Shown: positions 25,624-35,044 of the stretch, in pieces
How positions within the stretch are numbered: position 1 is the first letter of the stretch
How the letters are laid out: each line of letters begins with the position of its first letter
Assembly: GCF_014873495.1 (NCBI RefSeq)
Contig: NZ_JADBGF010000001.1
Span: 7,688,001-7,752,000, forward strand
Reading direction: 5' to 3'
DNA: 64,000 nucleotides
DNA from: Streptomyces stelliscabiei
Lineage (GTDB): Bacteria > Actinomycetota > Actinomycetes > Streptomycetales > Streptomycetaceae
Position numbers and translations under genes: made by a program
The notes under the pieces: model-generated
Database searches by the model: none
Seen by the model: only the letters and a program-made list of their open reading frames with translations
Told to the model about the DNA's origin: nothing

Positions 25624-26943
25624 CTACGCGCCGAGCACCCGGCGCAAGTAGTCGTTCTGGAAACGCCGTTCGGGGTCGAGCCGGTCACGCAGCGCGGTGA
25701 ACTCGCCGAACCGCGGGTAGACCTTGGCGAAGTAGTCCGTGTCGCGCGTGTGCACCTTGCCCCAGTGCGGCCGCCCCTCGTGCGCGGTGAAGATCCGCTC
25801 GGCTGCGGTGAAGTACGCCTGATAGGGCGTGCCCTTGAACATGTGCACGGCGACGTAGGCGCTCTCGCGGCCGGAGGCGGTGGAGAGCGTGATGTCGTCG
25901 GCCGGCGCGGTGCGCACCTCGACCGGGAAGCTGACGCGCAGCTTCGAACGGTCGACCATCGCCTTGAGTTCACGCAGCGTGTCCACCAGGGCCTCGCGCG
26001 GCACGGCGAACTCCATCTCCACGAACCGCACTCGGCGCGGAGAGGTGAAGACCTTGTAGGGAATGTCCGTGTAGGTCCGCGCGGACAGGGCGCGGCTGGA
26101 GATCTGCGCGATGGTGGGGATGGTCGCGGGGACCGCCTGGCCGACCCAGTTGGCCACCTGGAACACGCCGTTGGAGAGGAACTCGTCCTCGAACCAGCTG
26201 TTCAGCTGCGGTACGGGCTTCTCGGGCCCCGCGCTGCGGTTGTTGCGCTTGGTGTTGGTGTTGCCGGTGTGCGGGAACCAGTAGAACTCGAAGTGCTCGT
26301 TCTCGGCGTGCAGTTCGTCGAACTCGGCCATCACCCGCTCGAACGGCATCGGTTCCTCGCGAGCCGTGAGCAGGAAGATCGGCTCCACGGCGAAGGTGAT
26401 CGCGGTGACGATGCCGAGGGCGCCGATGCCGACGCGGGCGGCGGCGAAGACGTCCGCGTTCTCCGTCGGCGAGCAGGTGAGGGTCGAGCCGTCCGCGGTG
26501 ACCAGTTCCAGGCCCCGGATCTGGGCGGCGATGGAGGCCGAGTCCCGGCCGGTGCCGTGCGTTCCGGTGCTGGTGGCGCCGGAGACCGTCTGCTCCATGA
26601 TGTCGCCCATGTTCGTGAGCGACAGGCCCTCGCGGGCGAGGGCCATGTTGAGCCGCTTGAGCGGGGTGCCCGCGGCGACCGTGACGGTCATGGCCTCACG
26701 GTCGATCCTGCGTATGCCCGTCAGCAGTTGGGGACGGATCAGCACACCGTCCGTGGCGGCCGCCGCCGTGAAGGAGTGACCCGTGCCGACCGCCTTCACC
26801 CGGAGGTCGTCCTCGGCGGCCTTCCGCACGGCCGCGGCGAGCTCCTCGACGGTGGCCGGGGTGACCTCCCGTACGGGCCGGGCGGTGACGTTCCCCGCCC
26901 AGTTACGCCACGTGCCGCTCTTGCCGATCACTGTGGTGCTCAT
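25624..26943 (-). CDS. FAD-linked D-arabinono-1,4-lactone oxidase family protein
   Basis: A 439-residue aldonolactone oxidoreductase. The N-terminal FAD-binding (PCMH) domain has KAVGTGHSFTAAAAT and SGATSTGTHGTGR; the C-terminal ALO domain ends with RPHWGKVHTRD, whose HWGK is the family's hallmark near the flavin. Such enzymes oxidise sugar lactones; the actinobacterial substrate (e.g. alditol or gulonolactone) is unclear. The gene start lies within the end of the upstream MFS gene (41-bp overlap), so the two are co-transcribed. Confidence 0.88.
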   Translation of the reverse strand: MSTTVIGKSGTWRNWAGNVTARPVREVTPATVEELAAAVRKAAEDDLRVKAVGTGHSFTAAAATDGVLIRPQLLTGIRRIDREAMTVTVAAGTPLKRLNMALAREGLSLTNMGDIMEQTVSGATSTGTHGTGRDSASIAAQIRGLELVTADGSTLTCSPTENADVFAAARVGIGALGIVTAITFAVEPIFLLTAREEPMPFERVMAEFDELHAENEHFEFYWFPHTGNTNTKRNNRSAGPEKPVPQLNSWFEDEFLSNGVFQVANWVGQAVPATIPTIAQISSRALSARTYTDIPYKVFTSPRRVRFVEMEFAVPREALVDTLRELKAMVDRSKLRVSFPVEVRTAPADDITLSTASGRESAYVAVHMFKGTPYQAYFTAAERIFTAHEGRPHWGKVHTRDTDYFAKVYPRFGEFTALRDRLDPERRFQNDYLRRVLGA

Positions 26944-28144
26944 GGGGCCCTCCCCGCCTTGGAGCCGGCCTGCGCAGCCGGCGGTACCCGAGGAAACCCA
27001 CCGCGACCGCGACGGCTCCGGACGCCGCCGGAACCACGTACCCCGCCTTCGCCCCGGCGGCGTCGATCACCCAGCCGGAGACCGAGGAGCCGAGCGCGAC
27101 CCCGACCGCGAGTCCGGTGCTCACCCAGGTCATGCCCTCGGTCAGTTGCGTGCGTGGTACGTGCTCCTCGATCAGGGACATCGTCGTGATCATCGTGGGT
27201 GCGATGGACAGTCCGGCGACGAAGAGCGCCACGGCCAGGAACGGCAAGTTTCCGACCAGTAGGAGGGGGATCATACTCACGGCCATGCCGCACACGCCCA
27301 TCAGCCACCGTCGTTCCGCCGCCCCGCCGAAGCGCACCAGCCCGAAGACGATGCCCGCGGCGCAGGAACCGGCCGCGTAGAGGGCCAGGACGACGCTGGC
27401 GGCGGCCTTGTGGCCCCGCTCCTCGGCGAAGGCCACGGTGACCACGTCGACGGCCCCGAAGATCGCCCCGGTCGCCACGAAGGTGGCCACCAGGACCCGC
27501 AGTCCGGGCGAGCGCAGCGCCGAACGGCGCCTGTCGTGCCGCGCGCGCGGGTGCGGCGCCGGCTCGGTCGCGCGCTGGGCGGTGAGCCAGAAGACGCCGG
27601 CCGCCAGGAAGCAGGCGGCGAGGAGCGGGCCCGCCTCCGGGAACCACGCGGTGGAGAGCCCGATGGAGATGATCGGCCCGAAGATGAAGCAGATCTCGTC
27701 GACGACCGACTCGAAGGAGTACGCGGTGTGCAGCTGAGGGGTGTCCCGGTACAGGGCCGCCCAGCGCGCCCGGGTCATCGCCCCGAGGCTCGGCACACAC
27801 CCGATGCCCGCCGAGCAGACGTAGAGCACCCAGTCCGGCCACGCGTAGTGCGCGGCGAACAGCAGCGCGGCCGCCGCGGTCAGCGCGACGAGGGTCGCCG
27901 GGCGCAGCACCCGGCGCTGTCCGTACTGGTCCACCAGCCGGGAGATCTGCGGGCCGAGCACGGCGGCGGACAGCGCGATGGTCGCCGACAGCGCGCCCGC
28001 CAGGCCGTACCGTCCGGTGAGCTGGGAGATCATCGTGACCACGCCGATGCCCATCATGGACAGCGGCATCCGGCCGAGCAGACCCGCGGCGGTGAAACCC
28101 CTGGTGCCGGGGGCGGCGAACAGGGCGGTGTAGGGGCTGGGCAC
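26903..28144 (-). CDS. MFS transporter
   Basis: A 413-residue major facilitator transporter with about 12 hydrophobic segments and the loop motif SRLVDQYGQRRVLRP between helices 2 and 3. It starts with GTG 28144 behind GGAGAC. The 3' end overlaps the oxidase gene by 41 bp in another frame, giving a basic His/Arg-rich C-terminal tail. Substrate unknown; a drug- or metabolite-efflux role is the usual reading. Confidence 0.87.
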   Translation of the reverse strand: MPSPYTALFAAPGTRGFTAAGLLGRMPLSMMGIGVVTMISQLTGRYGLAGALSATIALSAAVLGPQISRLVDQYGQRRVLRPATLVALTAAAALLFAAHYAWPDWVLYVCSAGIGCVPSLGAMTRARWAALYRDTPQLHTAYSFESVVDEICFIFGPIISIGLSTAWFPEAGPLLAACFLAAGVFWLTAQRATEPAPHPRARHDRRRSALRSPGLRVLVATFVATGAIFGAVDVVTVAFAEERGHKAAASVVLALYAAGSCAAGIVFGLVRFGGAAERRWLMGVCGMAVSMIPLLLVGNLPFLAVALFVAGLSIAPTMITTMSLIEEHVPRTQLTEGMTWVSTGLAVGVALGSSVSGWVIDAAGAKAGYVVPAASGAVAVAVGFLGYRRLRRPAPRRGGPHEHHSDRQERHVA

Positions 28145-28294
28145 GGGGTCTCCGGTCGGTCCGGTCCGCGGAGGAGAAGGTTCCTCGTAAGGCGTGACTG
28201 TGGTCGATACAGCTTACGGGTGAGGTGACCCTCGGTCATCCTCGGACGTGGGCCGGGATCCCGGTCGCCCGCGCCGGGTGGCAGGATCGAAGAC

Positions 28295-29422
28295 ATGCCA
28301 CACGCGCACGACGCCACCCCCTACGACGCCCTGCTCCTGCTCTCGTTCGGCGGCCCGGAGGGCCCGGACGACGTGGTCCCGTTCCTGGAGAACGTGACAC
28401 GGGGGCGCGGCATCCCCAAGGAACGCCTCAAGGAAGTCGGGCAGCACTACTTCCTGTTCGGCGGGGTCAGCCCCATCAACGGCCAGAACCGCGCCCTGCT
28501 CGACGCCCTGCGCAAGGACTTCGCCGAACACGGCCTGGACCTGCCGGTCTACTGGGGCAACCGCAACTGGGCGCCCTATCTGACCGACACGCTGCGTGAG
28601 ATGGTGGCCGACGGCCGCCGCCGCGTCCTCGTCCTCGCCACCAGCGCGTACGCCTCGTACTCGGGCTGCCGCCAGTACCGCGAGAACCTCGCCGACTCGC
28701 TCGCCGCCCTGGAGTCCGAGGGCCTTGAGCCCCCGAGGATCGACAAGATCCGGCACTACTTCAACCACCCGGGCTTCCTGGAGCCCATGATCGACGGCGT
28801 CCTGCGGTCGCTCGCCGACCTCCCCGAGGACGTCCGTGACGGCGCGCACCTCGCCTTCTGCACGCACTCCATCCCGAACGCCTCGGCGGACACCTCCGGC
28901 CCGTCCGAGGACCACGGGGACGGCGGCGCCTACGTCGCCGAGCACCTGGAGGTCTCGCGGCTCATCGTCGACGCCGTGCGCGAGCGGACCGGGGTCGAGC
29001 ACCCCTGGCAGCTCGTCTACCAGTCCCGCTCCGGCGCCCCGCACATCCCGTGGCTGGAGCCCGACATCTGCGACCACCTCCAGGAGCGGCACGAGTCCGG
29101 GGCCCCGGCCGTCGTGATGGTGCCCATCGGGTTCGTCTCGGACCACATGGAGGTCCTGTACGACCTCGACACCGAGGCCATGGCCAAGGGCGAGGAACTG
29201 GGGCTGCCGGTCCGCCGGTCGGCCACCGTGGGCGCCGATCCGCGGTTCGCCGCCGCCGTCCGCGACCTCGTCCTGGAGCGCGCCGCCGTCGAGCGGGGCG
29301 ACGACGTCGCACCCTGCGCCCTCGGCGCACTCGGCGCGAGCCACCACCTGTGCCCGGCCGGCTGCTGCCCGGCCCGCGCCCCCCGACCCGCCGCCGCGGG
29401 CGTCGACAGCCCGTACGCGTGA
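28295..29422 (+). CDS. hemH: Ferrochelatase (coproporphyrin III type)
   Basis: A 375-residue ferrochelatase inserting Fe2+ into the porphyrin ring at the end of heme synthesis. The LLSFGGPEGPDDV start, catalytic His191 in FCTHSIPN and the acidic SDHMEVLYDLD are clear. Cys125 (SGCRQY) plus C-terminal cysteines at about 341, 353 and 357/358 (PCALG...LCPAGCC) match the [2Fe-2S] site of actinobacterial enzymes. In Gram-positive bacteria the substrate is coproporphyrin III. It is followed 8 bp later by the inositol phosphatase gene. Confidence 0.94.
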   Translation: MPHAHDATPYDALLLLSFGGPEGPDDVVPFLENVTRGRGIPKERLKEVGQHYFLFGGVSPINGQNRALLDALRKDFAEHGLDLPVYWGNRNWAPYLTDTLREMVADGRRRVLVLATSAYASYSGCRQYRENLADSLAALESEGLEPPRIDKIRHYFNHPGFLEPMIDGVLRSLADLPEDVRDGAHLAFCTHSIPNASADTSGPSEDHGDGGAYVAEHLEVSRLIVDAVRERTGVEHPWQLVYQSRSGAPHIPWLEPDICDHLQERHESGAPAVVMVPIGFVSDHMEVLYDLDTEAMAKGEELGLPVRRSATVGADPRFAAAVRDLVLERAAVERGDDVAPCALGALGASHHLCPAGCCPARAPRPAAAGVDSPYA

Positions 29423-29430
29423 GGAGCACC

Positions 29431-30249
29431 GTGAACGACCAGACAGAGCGCCCGGACGGCCTGCGGGCCGAACTGCTGGAGATCGCCCTGGACGCGGCCC
29501 ACCGCGCGGGAGCCTTCCTGCGCGACGGCCGCCCCGCCGACCTCGGCGTGGCCGCCACCAAGTCCAGCGCGGTCGACGTCGTCACCGAGATGGACATCGC
29601 CTCCGAGAAGCTGATCACCGGCCTGCTGGCCGAGCGCAGGCCGCACGACGGCGTGCTCGGCGAGGAGGGCGCCAGCGTCGAGGGGACCAGCGGCGTCCAG
29701 TGGGTGATCGACCCTATCGACGGAACCGTCAACTACCTCTATGGCCTGCCCAGTTGGGCCGTGTCCATCGCCGTCCGGGTGGACGGCGAGACGGTCGTGG
29801 GCGTGGTCCACGCCCCGGAGCGCGGCGAGACCTTCCGGGCCGTCCTCGGCGAGGGCGCGTACCTGAACGACCGCCCCGCGCGCGTGCGCCCCGCCCCGGA
29901 ACTGGCGCTGGCCCTCGTCGGCACCGGTTTCGGCTACCGGGCCGAGCGGCGGGCCAGGCAGGCCGACGTGCTGCGCGAGCTGATCCCGCACGTGCGGGAC
30001 ATCCGACGCGGCGGCTCGGCCGCGATCGACCTGTGCGACGTGGCCGCGGGCCGCCTGGACGCCTACTACGAGCGCGGTCTCAACCCCTGGGACTACGCGG
30101 CGGGCGACCTCGTCGCCCGGGAGGCGGGCGCCCTGACCGGTGGCCGCCCCTCGGAGCCCCTCTCGCCCGAGCTGACCGTCGCCGCCCCACCCGCCCTCTT
30201 CGAGGTCCTCCAGACCCGCCTGGAGGACCTCGGGGCCTGGCACGACTGA
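29431..30249 (+). CDS. Inositol monophosphatase family protein (SuhB-like)
   Basis: A 272-residue Mg2+-dependent phosphatase. The lithium-sensitive family motifs are present: VDVVTEMDIASEK, GEEGA, the metal-binding IDPIDGTVNYLYG and late PWDYAAGDLVAREAGA. It may dephosphorylate inositol-1-phosphate or related sugar phosphates. GTG 29431 follows GAGGAGC just past hemH, so it is the second gene of that operon. The mycobacterial equivalent position holds suhB. Confidence 0.9.
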   Translation: MNDQTERPDGLRAELLEIALDAAHRAGAFLRDGRPADLGVAATKSSAVDVVTEMDIASEKLITGLLAERRPHDGVLGEEGASVEGTSGVQWVIDPIDGTVNYLYGLPSWAVSIAVRVDGETVVGVVHAPERGETFRAVLGEGAYLNDRPARVRPAPELALALVGTGFGYRAERRARQADVLRELIPHVRDIRRGGSAAIDLCDVAAGRLDAYYERGLNPWDYAAGDLVAREAGALTGGRPSEPLSPELTVAAPPALFEVLQTRLEDLGAWHD

Positions 30250-30267
30250 CACGCGCCCGGCGCAGAG

Positions 30268-30305
30268 CAGCGGGCCCCCGGCCTGGATCTGGCGGGGGCC
30301 CGCTG
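30268..30305. terminator. Strong terminator after the hemH operon
   Basis: A perfect 13-bp GC stem CAGCGGGCCCCCG / CGGGGGCCCGCTG with a 12-nt loop, 19 bp past the stop; it may also serve the convergent small gene. Confidence 0.88.
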
Positions 30306-30345
30306 TGGTGCGTAGGGCTGGTAGGTGGGCCGGGAATGCGGACGC

Positions 30346-30510
30346 CTAGGCGCCGACCTCCACACCGTGGTCGGCGGCGAGGCGGCGCAGGTCGTCGAGT
30401 TCGCCCTGCTCGACCTCGGCGAGGAAGTCGTCGCCCTCGTCGCGTGCCCTGGTCAGGTCGGACTCGGTCGTCCTTATGCGCTGCAGAAGTCCTGCGGTGA
30501 ATGCGTCCAT
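30346..30510 (-). CDS. Conserved 54-residue protein
   Basis: A 54-residue, very acidic helical protein starting MDAFTAGLLQRIRTTESDLTR and ending AADHGVEVGA. I recognise it as a small protein conserved at this position in Streptomyces, without known function. The heptad-like spacing suggests a coiled coil. Ribosome site GAGGGGG precedes ATG 30510. It lies between the hemH operon and cutRS. Confidence 0.75.
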   Translation of the reverse strand: MDAFTAGLLQRIRTTESDLTRARDEGDDFLAEVEQGELDDLRRLAADHGVEVGA

Positions 30511-30925
30511 GCTGCGCCCCCTCGTCCTGGGTCGTGGGTCGGTGGCACGGGGGTGTGCCGTTCGGAAGGGGCGATCACGTCTCCTGTGGGTGCCCGGCGC
30601 TGCCCTGCCGGGCGGCGACGGTGCCGGACACACACGCCCGCTCTGCGGAGAAGCGGATTGCCGCGTACCGCATGGTGGTGCGGCACAAGCGGAGCGTGAT
30701 CGCGGGGTGTAAAGCCGTCCTCCCCCCGGTCCTTCCGACGGAAACCTCAACCGAACGAAAAAATCCCGTATTCCCGGCCGTGCCCCCGCGGCCTTCCTGC
30801 CCGGTGGTCGCCTTACCGCCGACTTACGGCCGAAAAAGGCAGGATGGAGGTCACACACCCACGAACACCCTGCCCGTGTGCGCCTTCGGCGCGCTACGCG
30901 GGTGGACACAGGAAGGACAAGCGAC
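30511..30925. other. Divergent intergenic region upstream of cutRS
   Basis: 415 bp. It includes a small dyad CCGCATGGTGGTGCGG near 30668-30683, an A-rich patch (GAACGAAAAAATCCCG, near 30757) and GGAAGGA before the cutR GTG. No clear -35/-10 pair stands out to me. Confidence 0.4.
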
Positions 30926-31579
30926 GTGCGCGTACTCGTCGTCGAGGACGAGCAGCTGCTCGCCGATGCGGTGGCCACCGGACTGCGCCGGGAGGCCATG
31001 GCCGTCGACGTCGTGTACGACGGTGCGGCAGCCCTGGAACGCATCGGCGTCAACGACTACGACGTGGTCGTCCTCGACCGCGATCTCCCCCTCGTCCACG
31101 GCGACGACGTCTGCCGCAAGGTCGTCGAGCTGGGGCTGCCCACGCGCGTGCTGATGCTGACCGCGTCCGGCGACGTCAGCGACCGCGTCGAGGGCCTGGA
31201 GATCGGCGCCGACGACTACCTGCCCAAGCCGTTCGCCTTCAGCGAGCTCATCGCGCGCGTACGGGCCCTCGGCCGGCGGACGAGCGTGCCGCTGCCGCCC
31301 GTGCTGGAGCGCGCCGGGATCAAGCTCGACCCCAACCGCCGCGAGGTCTTCCGCGACGGCAAGGAGGTCCAGCTCGCCCCCAAGGAGTTCGCGGTCCTGG
31401 AGGTGCTGATGCGCAGCGAGGGCGCCGTCGTCTCGGCGGAGCAGCTCCTGGAGAAGGCCTGGGACGAGAACACCGACCCGTTCACCAACGTCGTGCGCGT
31501 GACGGTCATGACACTGCGCCGCAAGCTCGGCGAACCGCCGGTCATCGTCACCGTGCCCGGCTCCGGCTACCGGATCTGA
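30926..31579 (+). CDS. cutR: Response regulator CutR
   Basis: A 217-residue OmpR-type regulator, the size of S. lividans/S. coelicolor CutR. The receiver domain has acidic E7/D8, phospho-Asp51 in VVLDRDLPL and KPFAFSEL; the C-terminal winged helix includes LAPKEFAVLEVLMR and ends GSGYRI. Start GTG 30926 after GGAAGGACAAGC. Originally linked to copper, CutRS has more recently been described as responding to extracellular protein folding state. The kinase follows 6 bp downstream. Confidence 0.92.
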   Translation: MRVLVVEDEQLLADAVATGLRREAMAVDVVYDGAAALERIGVNDYDVVVLDRDLPLVHGDDVCRKVVELGLPTRVLMLTASGDVSDRVEGLEIGADDYLPKPFAFSELIARVRALGRRTSVPLPPVLERAGIKLDPNRREVFRDGKEVQLAPKEFAVLEVLMRSEGAVVSAEQLLEKAWDENTDPFTNVVRVTVMTLRRKLGEPPVIVTVPGSGYRI

Positions 31580-31585
31580 TCCGCC

Positions 31586-32848
31586 GTGGCTCCCACCCCC
31601 GCGCCGCCCCAGGCGCCCCCGAAGCCCACCTGGGACCCCCGGCGGGCGCAGAACCCGCTCCCGTGGCTGCGCCCGACCATCCGGATACGGCTCACGCTGC
31701 TGTACGGCGGCATGTTCCTGATCGCCGGGATCCTGCTGCTGTCGATCATCTACCTGCTGGCCGCCCAGGCCGTGAGCACCGGCAACACCCCGGTGTTCAA
31801 GATCGAGGGCGGCACGAACATCAGCGTCTCCAGCAACATCTGTCCCGCCGTCGACGCCGACACGGCCCCGACCAATCTCAAGCTCGACGACTTCAACACG
31901 GCGATCGCCGCGTGCATCGACCACGAGCGCCAGGTCGCCCTCGACACGCTGCTCAGCCGCTCCCTGCTGGCGCTGCTCGGGCTCGCCGTCATCGCGTTCG
32001 CCTTCGGGTACGCCATGGCGGGGCGGGTGCTCGCACCGCTCGGCCGGATCACCCGTACCGCGCGCGCCGTGGCCGGCTCGGACCTGTCCAGGCGTATCGA
32101 GCTGGACGGCCCGGACGACGAGCTGAAGGAGCTGGCGGACACCTTCGACGACATGCTGGAGCGGCTCCAGCGGGCCTTCACGGCCCAGCAGCGGTTCGTC
32201 GGCAACGCCTCGCACGAGCTGCGGACGCCGCTCGCGATCAACCGCACCCTGCTGGAGGTGCACCTCTCCGATCCGGGCGCACCGGCCGAGCTGCAGCAGC
32301 TGGGCAAGACGCTGCTGGCCACCAACGAGCGCAGTGAGCAGCTCGTCGAGGGTCTGCTGCTGCTCGCCCGCAGCGACAACCAGATCGTCGAACGCAAGCC
32401 CGTGGACCTCGCCGAGGTCGCCTCCCAGGCCATCGACCAGGTGCGCTCGGAGGCGGACGCCAAGAAGGTGGAGATCCGCGGCGAGTGGGCCCCCGCGGTC
32501 GTCCAGGGCAACGGCGTCCTGCTGGAGCGGATCGCCCTGAACCTGGTCCAGAACGCCGTCCGGTACAACGTGCCGGGGCCGGGCGGCTGGGTGGAGGTCA
32601 CCACGGAGCTGCAGCACGGACAGGCGGTCCTGGTCGTCACGAACACCGGGCCCGTGGTCCCGGCGTACGAGATCGACAATCTTTTCGAGCCGTTCCGGCG
32701 GCTGCGTACGGAGCGCACGGGCAGTGACAAGGGCGTGGGCCTCGGCCTGTCGATCGTCCGGTCCGTGGCCCGTGCGCACGGCGGCCATATCGCCGCCCGG
32801 CCACGAGAGGGAGGCGGACTCGTGATGCGCGTGACCCTGCCCGTCTGA
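31586..32848 (+). CDS. cutS: Sensor histidine kinase CutS
   Basis: A 420-residue membrane kinase. Two transmembrane segments (about 38-60 and 125-147) enclose a ~65-residue extracytoplasmic loop containing exactly two cysteines, Cys86 and Cys110, well placed to form a disulfide. A HAMP linker (about 148-195), His210 in ASHELRTPLA, N box NLVQNAVRYN and G box GVGLGLSIV follow. The Pro-rich N-terminus precedes the first helix. The cysteine pair supports a redox/disulfide-stress sensing role outside the cell (known proposal for CutS; here inferred). Confidence 0.92.
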   Translation: MAPTPAPPQAPPKPTWDPRRAQNPLPWLRPTIRIRLTLLYGGMFLIAGILLLSIIYLLAAQAVSTGNTPVFKIEGGTNISVSSNICPAVDADTAPTNLKLDDFNTAIAACIDHERQVALDTLLSRSLLALLGLAVIAFAFGYAMAGRVLAPLGRITRTARAVAGSDLSRRIELDGPDDELKELADTFDDMLERLQRAFTAQQRFVGNASHELRTPLAINRTLLEVHLSDPGAPAELQQLGKTLLATNERSEQLVEGLLLLARSDNQIVERKPVDLAEVASQAIDQVRSEADAKKVEIRGEWAPAVVQGNGVLLERIALNLVQNAVRYNVPGPGGWVEVTTELQHGQAVLVVTNTGPVVPAYEIDNLFEPFRRLRTERTGSDKGVGLGLSIVRSVARAHGGHIAARPREGGGLVMRVTLPV

Positions 32849-33254
32849 GAAAATGACCCCGGTTTCCAGGGCGTGTTCGCTTTGCGCGGAATTTCCTGGG
32901 TACCTGATCGAAACGGTCGTGCACGACCGATGTGTGATCGATCACATGGGCGAATTTCCAGCCATATACCGAGAGTGATCATGTGGCCGCCGGAAAGCCG
33001 GGAAAATCCGGGTTTTCGGGGGTTGGGATCACGGGAAGTACATGCTGAAGCGCCTTTGATATGCAGCCTCAGGACCGTGTACGGTCCCGTTCGCCATCCA
33101 AGCCGATCACTCTCGAGGGATCCGGTTGGGTGTCGATTGAGTAACAGACCTTGATGTGAGGCAAAATCTCCGCCTCAGGTCGGGCACAAGTCCGGCCTCT
33201 CACGCGTTACGTGCGCTGGAGACACCGCAGACACCCAGAGGGGGAGAGCGCGAC
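32849..33254. other. Intergenic region upstream of the DUF4193 gene
   Basis: 406 bp, more AT-rich than its surroundings between 32,900 and 33,080. A housekeeping-type promoter is visible at 33056-33085: TTGATA, an 18-bp spacer, TACGGT. The 5' leader from there to the ATG at 33255 is about 160 nt; I see no known riboswitch in it. Confidence 0.6.
33056..33085 (+). promoter_or_regulatory. Sigma-70-type promoter for the DUF4193 gene
   Basis: -35 TTGATA (33056-33061), 18-bp spacer, -10 TACGGT (33080-33085). Close to the HrdB consensus TTGAC-N18-TANNNT. Confidence 0.6.
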
Positions 33255-33551
33255 ATGGCAACGGATTACGACACCCCACGCAAGACCGACGACGACGTCG
33301 ACTCGGACAGCCTGGAAGAGCTCAAGGCTCGCCGGAACGACAAGTCGACGTCCGCCGTGGATGTAGACGAGTTCGAGGCGGCAGAAGGCCTGGAACTGCC
33401 CGGGGCCGACCTCTCGAACGAGGAGCTGGCCGTCCGGGTGCTGCCCAAGCAGCAGGACGAGTTCACCTGCATGAGCTGCTTCCTGGTGCACCACCGCAGC
33501 CAGCTGGCCCGCGAGAAGAACGGTCAGCCGATCTGCCGCGACTGCGACTGA
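33255..33551 (+). CDS. DUF4193 zinc-ribbon protein
   Basis: A 98-residue acidic protein of the actinobacterial DUF4193 family (mycobacterial Rv2699c position). The N-terminal half is Asp/Glu-rich and probably disordered; the C-terminal has CMSC and CRDCD, a likely zinc ribbon with a HH pair between (LVHHRSQLA). Conserved across actinobacteria, role unresolved. Start ATG 33255 behind GAGGGGGAGAG. Confidence 0.88.
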   Translation: MATDYDTPRKTDDDVDSDSLEELKARRNDKSTSAVDVDEFEAAEGLELPGADLSNEELAVRVLPKQQDEFTCMSCFLVHHRSQLAREKNGQPICRDCD

Positions 33552-33564
33552 GGCAGGGTCGGCC

Positions 33565-34515
33565 GTGACTGGCTCGACCCCTCCTTGGAAGCGCCGCTCC
33601 CGCAAGGGGGCGGACCCGGGGCCCGAAGTGGGTTCCGACGGCGTGCGTGACGACGGGCGGGGCTCCTCCGAACAGGGAGAGGCCTCGCTCGAACGGGCGT
33701 CCGCCATGGCGTCGGGGGGCGCCACGGATGAGCAGGAACGTCTGCCCGTACCGGTGGACGCCCCGGCGCAGGTCGCCACCCGGCGCGCGGCCGTCGTCCG
33801 CGCGGGACTGAAACAGGGCCTGAAGGTCGGGGCCCGCAAGAGCGGTGACCGGGCCCGAGCGGGGCTCGCGTACATCACCGAACGGATCATCGAGATCGCC
33901 CCGCGGATTCCCGTACGCGATCTCGCGACCCTGCGTGCCCAGTTCCCGGGGCTGGGGCCCGAGCAGATCGCCGACAAGCTCGTCGCCGGGGCCGCCAACG
34001 CGACCTCCACGGTGGGCGCGGGCGTCGGGGCCGCCGCGATGCTGCCGGCGCCGCCCGCCATGCCCGCGGAGCTGGCCGCCGAGATCACCGGGGTCGCCGC
34101 CATCGAGCTGAAGCTCATCGCCGAGCTGCACGAGGTGTACGGCGCGCGGCCGCCGGGGAACCTGCGGCAGCGCAGTACCGCCTACCTGAACTCCTGGTCC
34201 GGCGAGCGCGGCATCGACGTGACCAGACCCTCCACGGTCAACTCCGCGCTCGGCGGCCAGATGAAGCGGCAGCTGCGTCAGCAGATCATGAAGCGCATGG
34301 TGCGGGACCTGCCGAACCTGATGCCGTTCCTGGTCGGCGCGGCGGTCGGGGCGGTCATGAACCACCGGGACACCAAGCGCGTCGCGGAGCGCATCCGCAA
34401 GGACCTGCGGCGCACACAGGTGCCGTGGGAGGCGCTGCCGGAACTTCCGCCGCTGGAGAAGCCGGCCGATCCCCTGGCGGTGGGTGAACTGCCCGAGGAA
34501 CTGGGCGGGGGCTGA
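33565..34515 (+). CDS. Conserved hypothetical protein with hydrophobic helices
   Basis: A 316-residue protein starting GTG 33565, 13 bp after the DUF4193 stop. The first ~70 residues are polar and low complexity. The remainder has amphipathic or hydrophobic stretches (NATSTVGAGVGAAAMLPAP; NLMPFLVGAAVGAVMN) resembling membrane-associating EcsC-like proteins, and a basic region KRQLRQQIMKRM. I recognise it only as a conserved Streptomyces protein; no catalytic motif visible. Confidence 0.72.
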   Translation: MTGSTPPWKRRSRKGADPGPEVGSDGVRDDGRGSSEQGEASLERASAMASGGATDEQERLPVPVDAPAQVATRRAAVVRAGLKQGLKVGARKSGDRARAGLAYITERIIEIAPRIPVRDLATLRAQFPGLGPEQIADKLVAGAANATSTVGAGVGAAAMLPAPPAMPAELAAEITGVAAIELKLIAELHEVYGARPPGNLRQRSTAYLNSWSGERGIDVTRPSTVNSALGGQMKRQLRQQIMKRMVRDLPNLMPFLVGAAVGAVMNHRDTKRVAERIRKDLRRTQVPWEALPELPPLEKPADPLAVGELPEELGGG

Positions 34516-34582
34516 GCGCCGGTAAGAGTTCGGCGAGAAACCGTGCCGCACCGGGAGAGGTGCGCCCCGGGGGCTCGCCGCG

Positions 34583-35044
34583 CTACGCCGTCGTCCGCGC
34601 CGCTTCCAGGGCGGCGACCAGGCGCTCCGGCTCCCTCGTCGACAGGTACACGTACGGGGTGGGGTCGGCCGGGTCGGTGACCGGGATGCGCAGGGCGGTC
34701 GGGATGTAGGCGCGCAGGAGCATGAACGCGTGCGGGTTGGCCTTGTACGTGCGCCAGGCCTGGGCCTCCTCACGGTCCAGGATCTCCGGCTCGCCCAGGG
34801 CGCTCACCGGGATCTTCGCCTCGCCCGCGACCAGGGAACCGCCGACGACACGGATGCGTACCGAGCCGTACGAGCTGGCGACGACCGCCGCGACCGCGGT
34901 GCCGCCGACGAGCCCGCCCAGCAGGGGGAGGGTGCCGAACGGCAGCAGGATGAGGGCCATCGAGACGCCGACCAGGAAGCAGACGAGCCACCAGGTGCGG
35001 GGCGCGGTGAGGCGTTCTTCGTACGGCGAGGCGGGGAGCTGCAT
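34583..35044 (-). CDS. DUF3093 family membrane protein
   Basis: A 153-residue protein of the DUF3093 family (mycobacterial Rv2698 position). Two hydrophobic segments (about 18-60, LVCFLVGVSMALILLPFGTL and LLGGLVGGTAVAAVVAS) are followed by a cytoplasmic-type domain ending YVYLSTREPERLVAALE. Function unknown. Start at ATG 35044 has no strong ribosome site; leaderless translation or a slightly different start is possible. Divergent from the thioesterase/dut operon. Confidence 0.85.
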   Translation of the reverse strand: MQLPASPYEERLTAPRTWWLVCFLVGVSMALILLPFGTLPLLGGLVGGTAVAAVVASSYGSVRIRVVGGSLVAGEAKIPVSALGEPEILDREEAQAWRTYKANPHAFMLLRAYIPTALRIPVTDPADPTPYVYLSTREPERLVAALEAARTTA

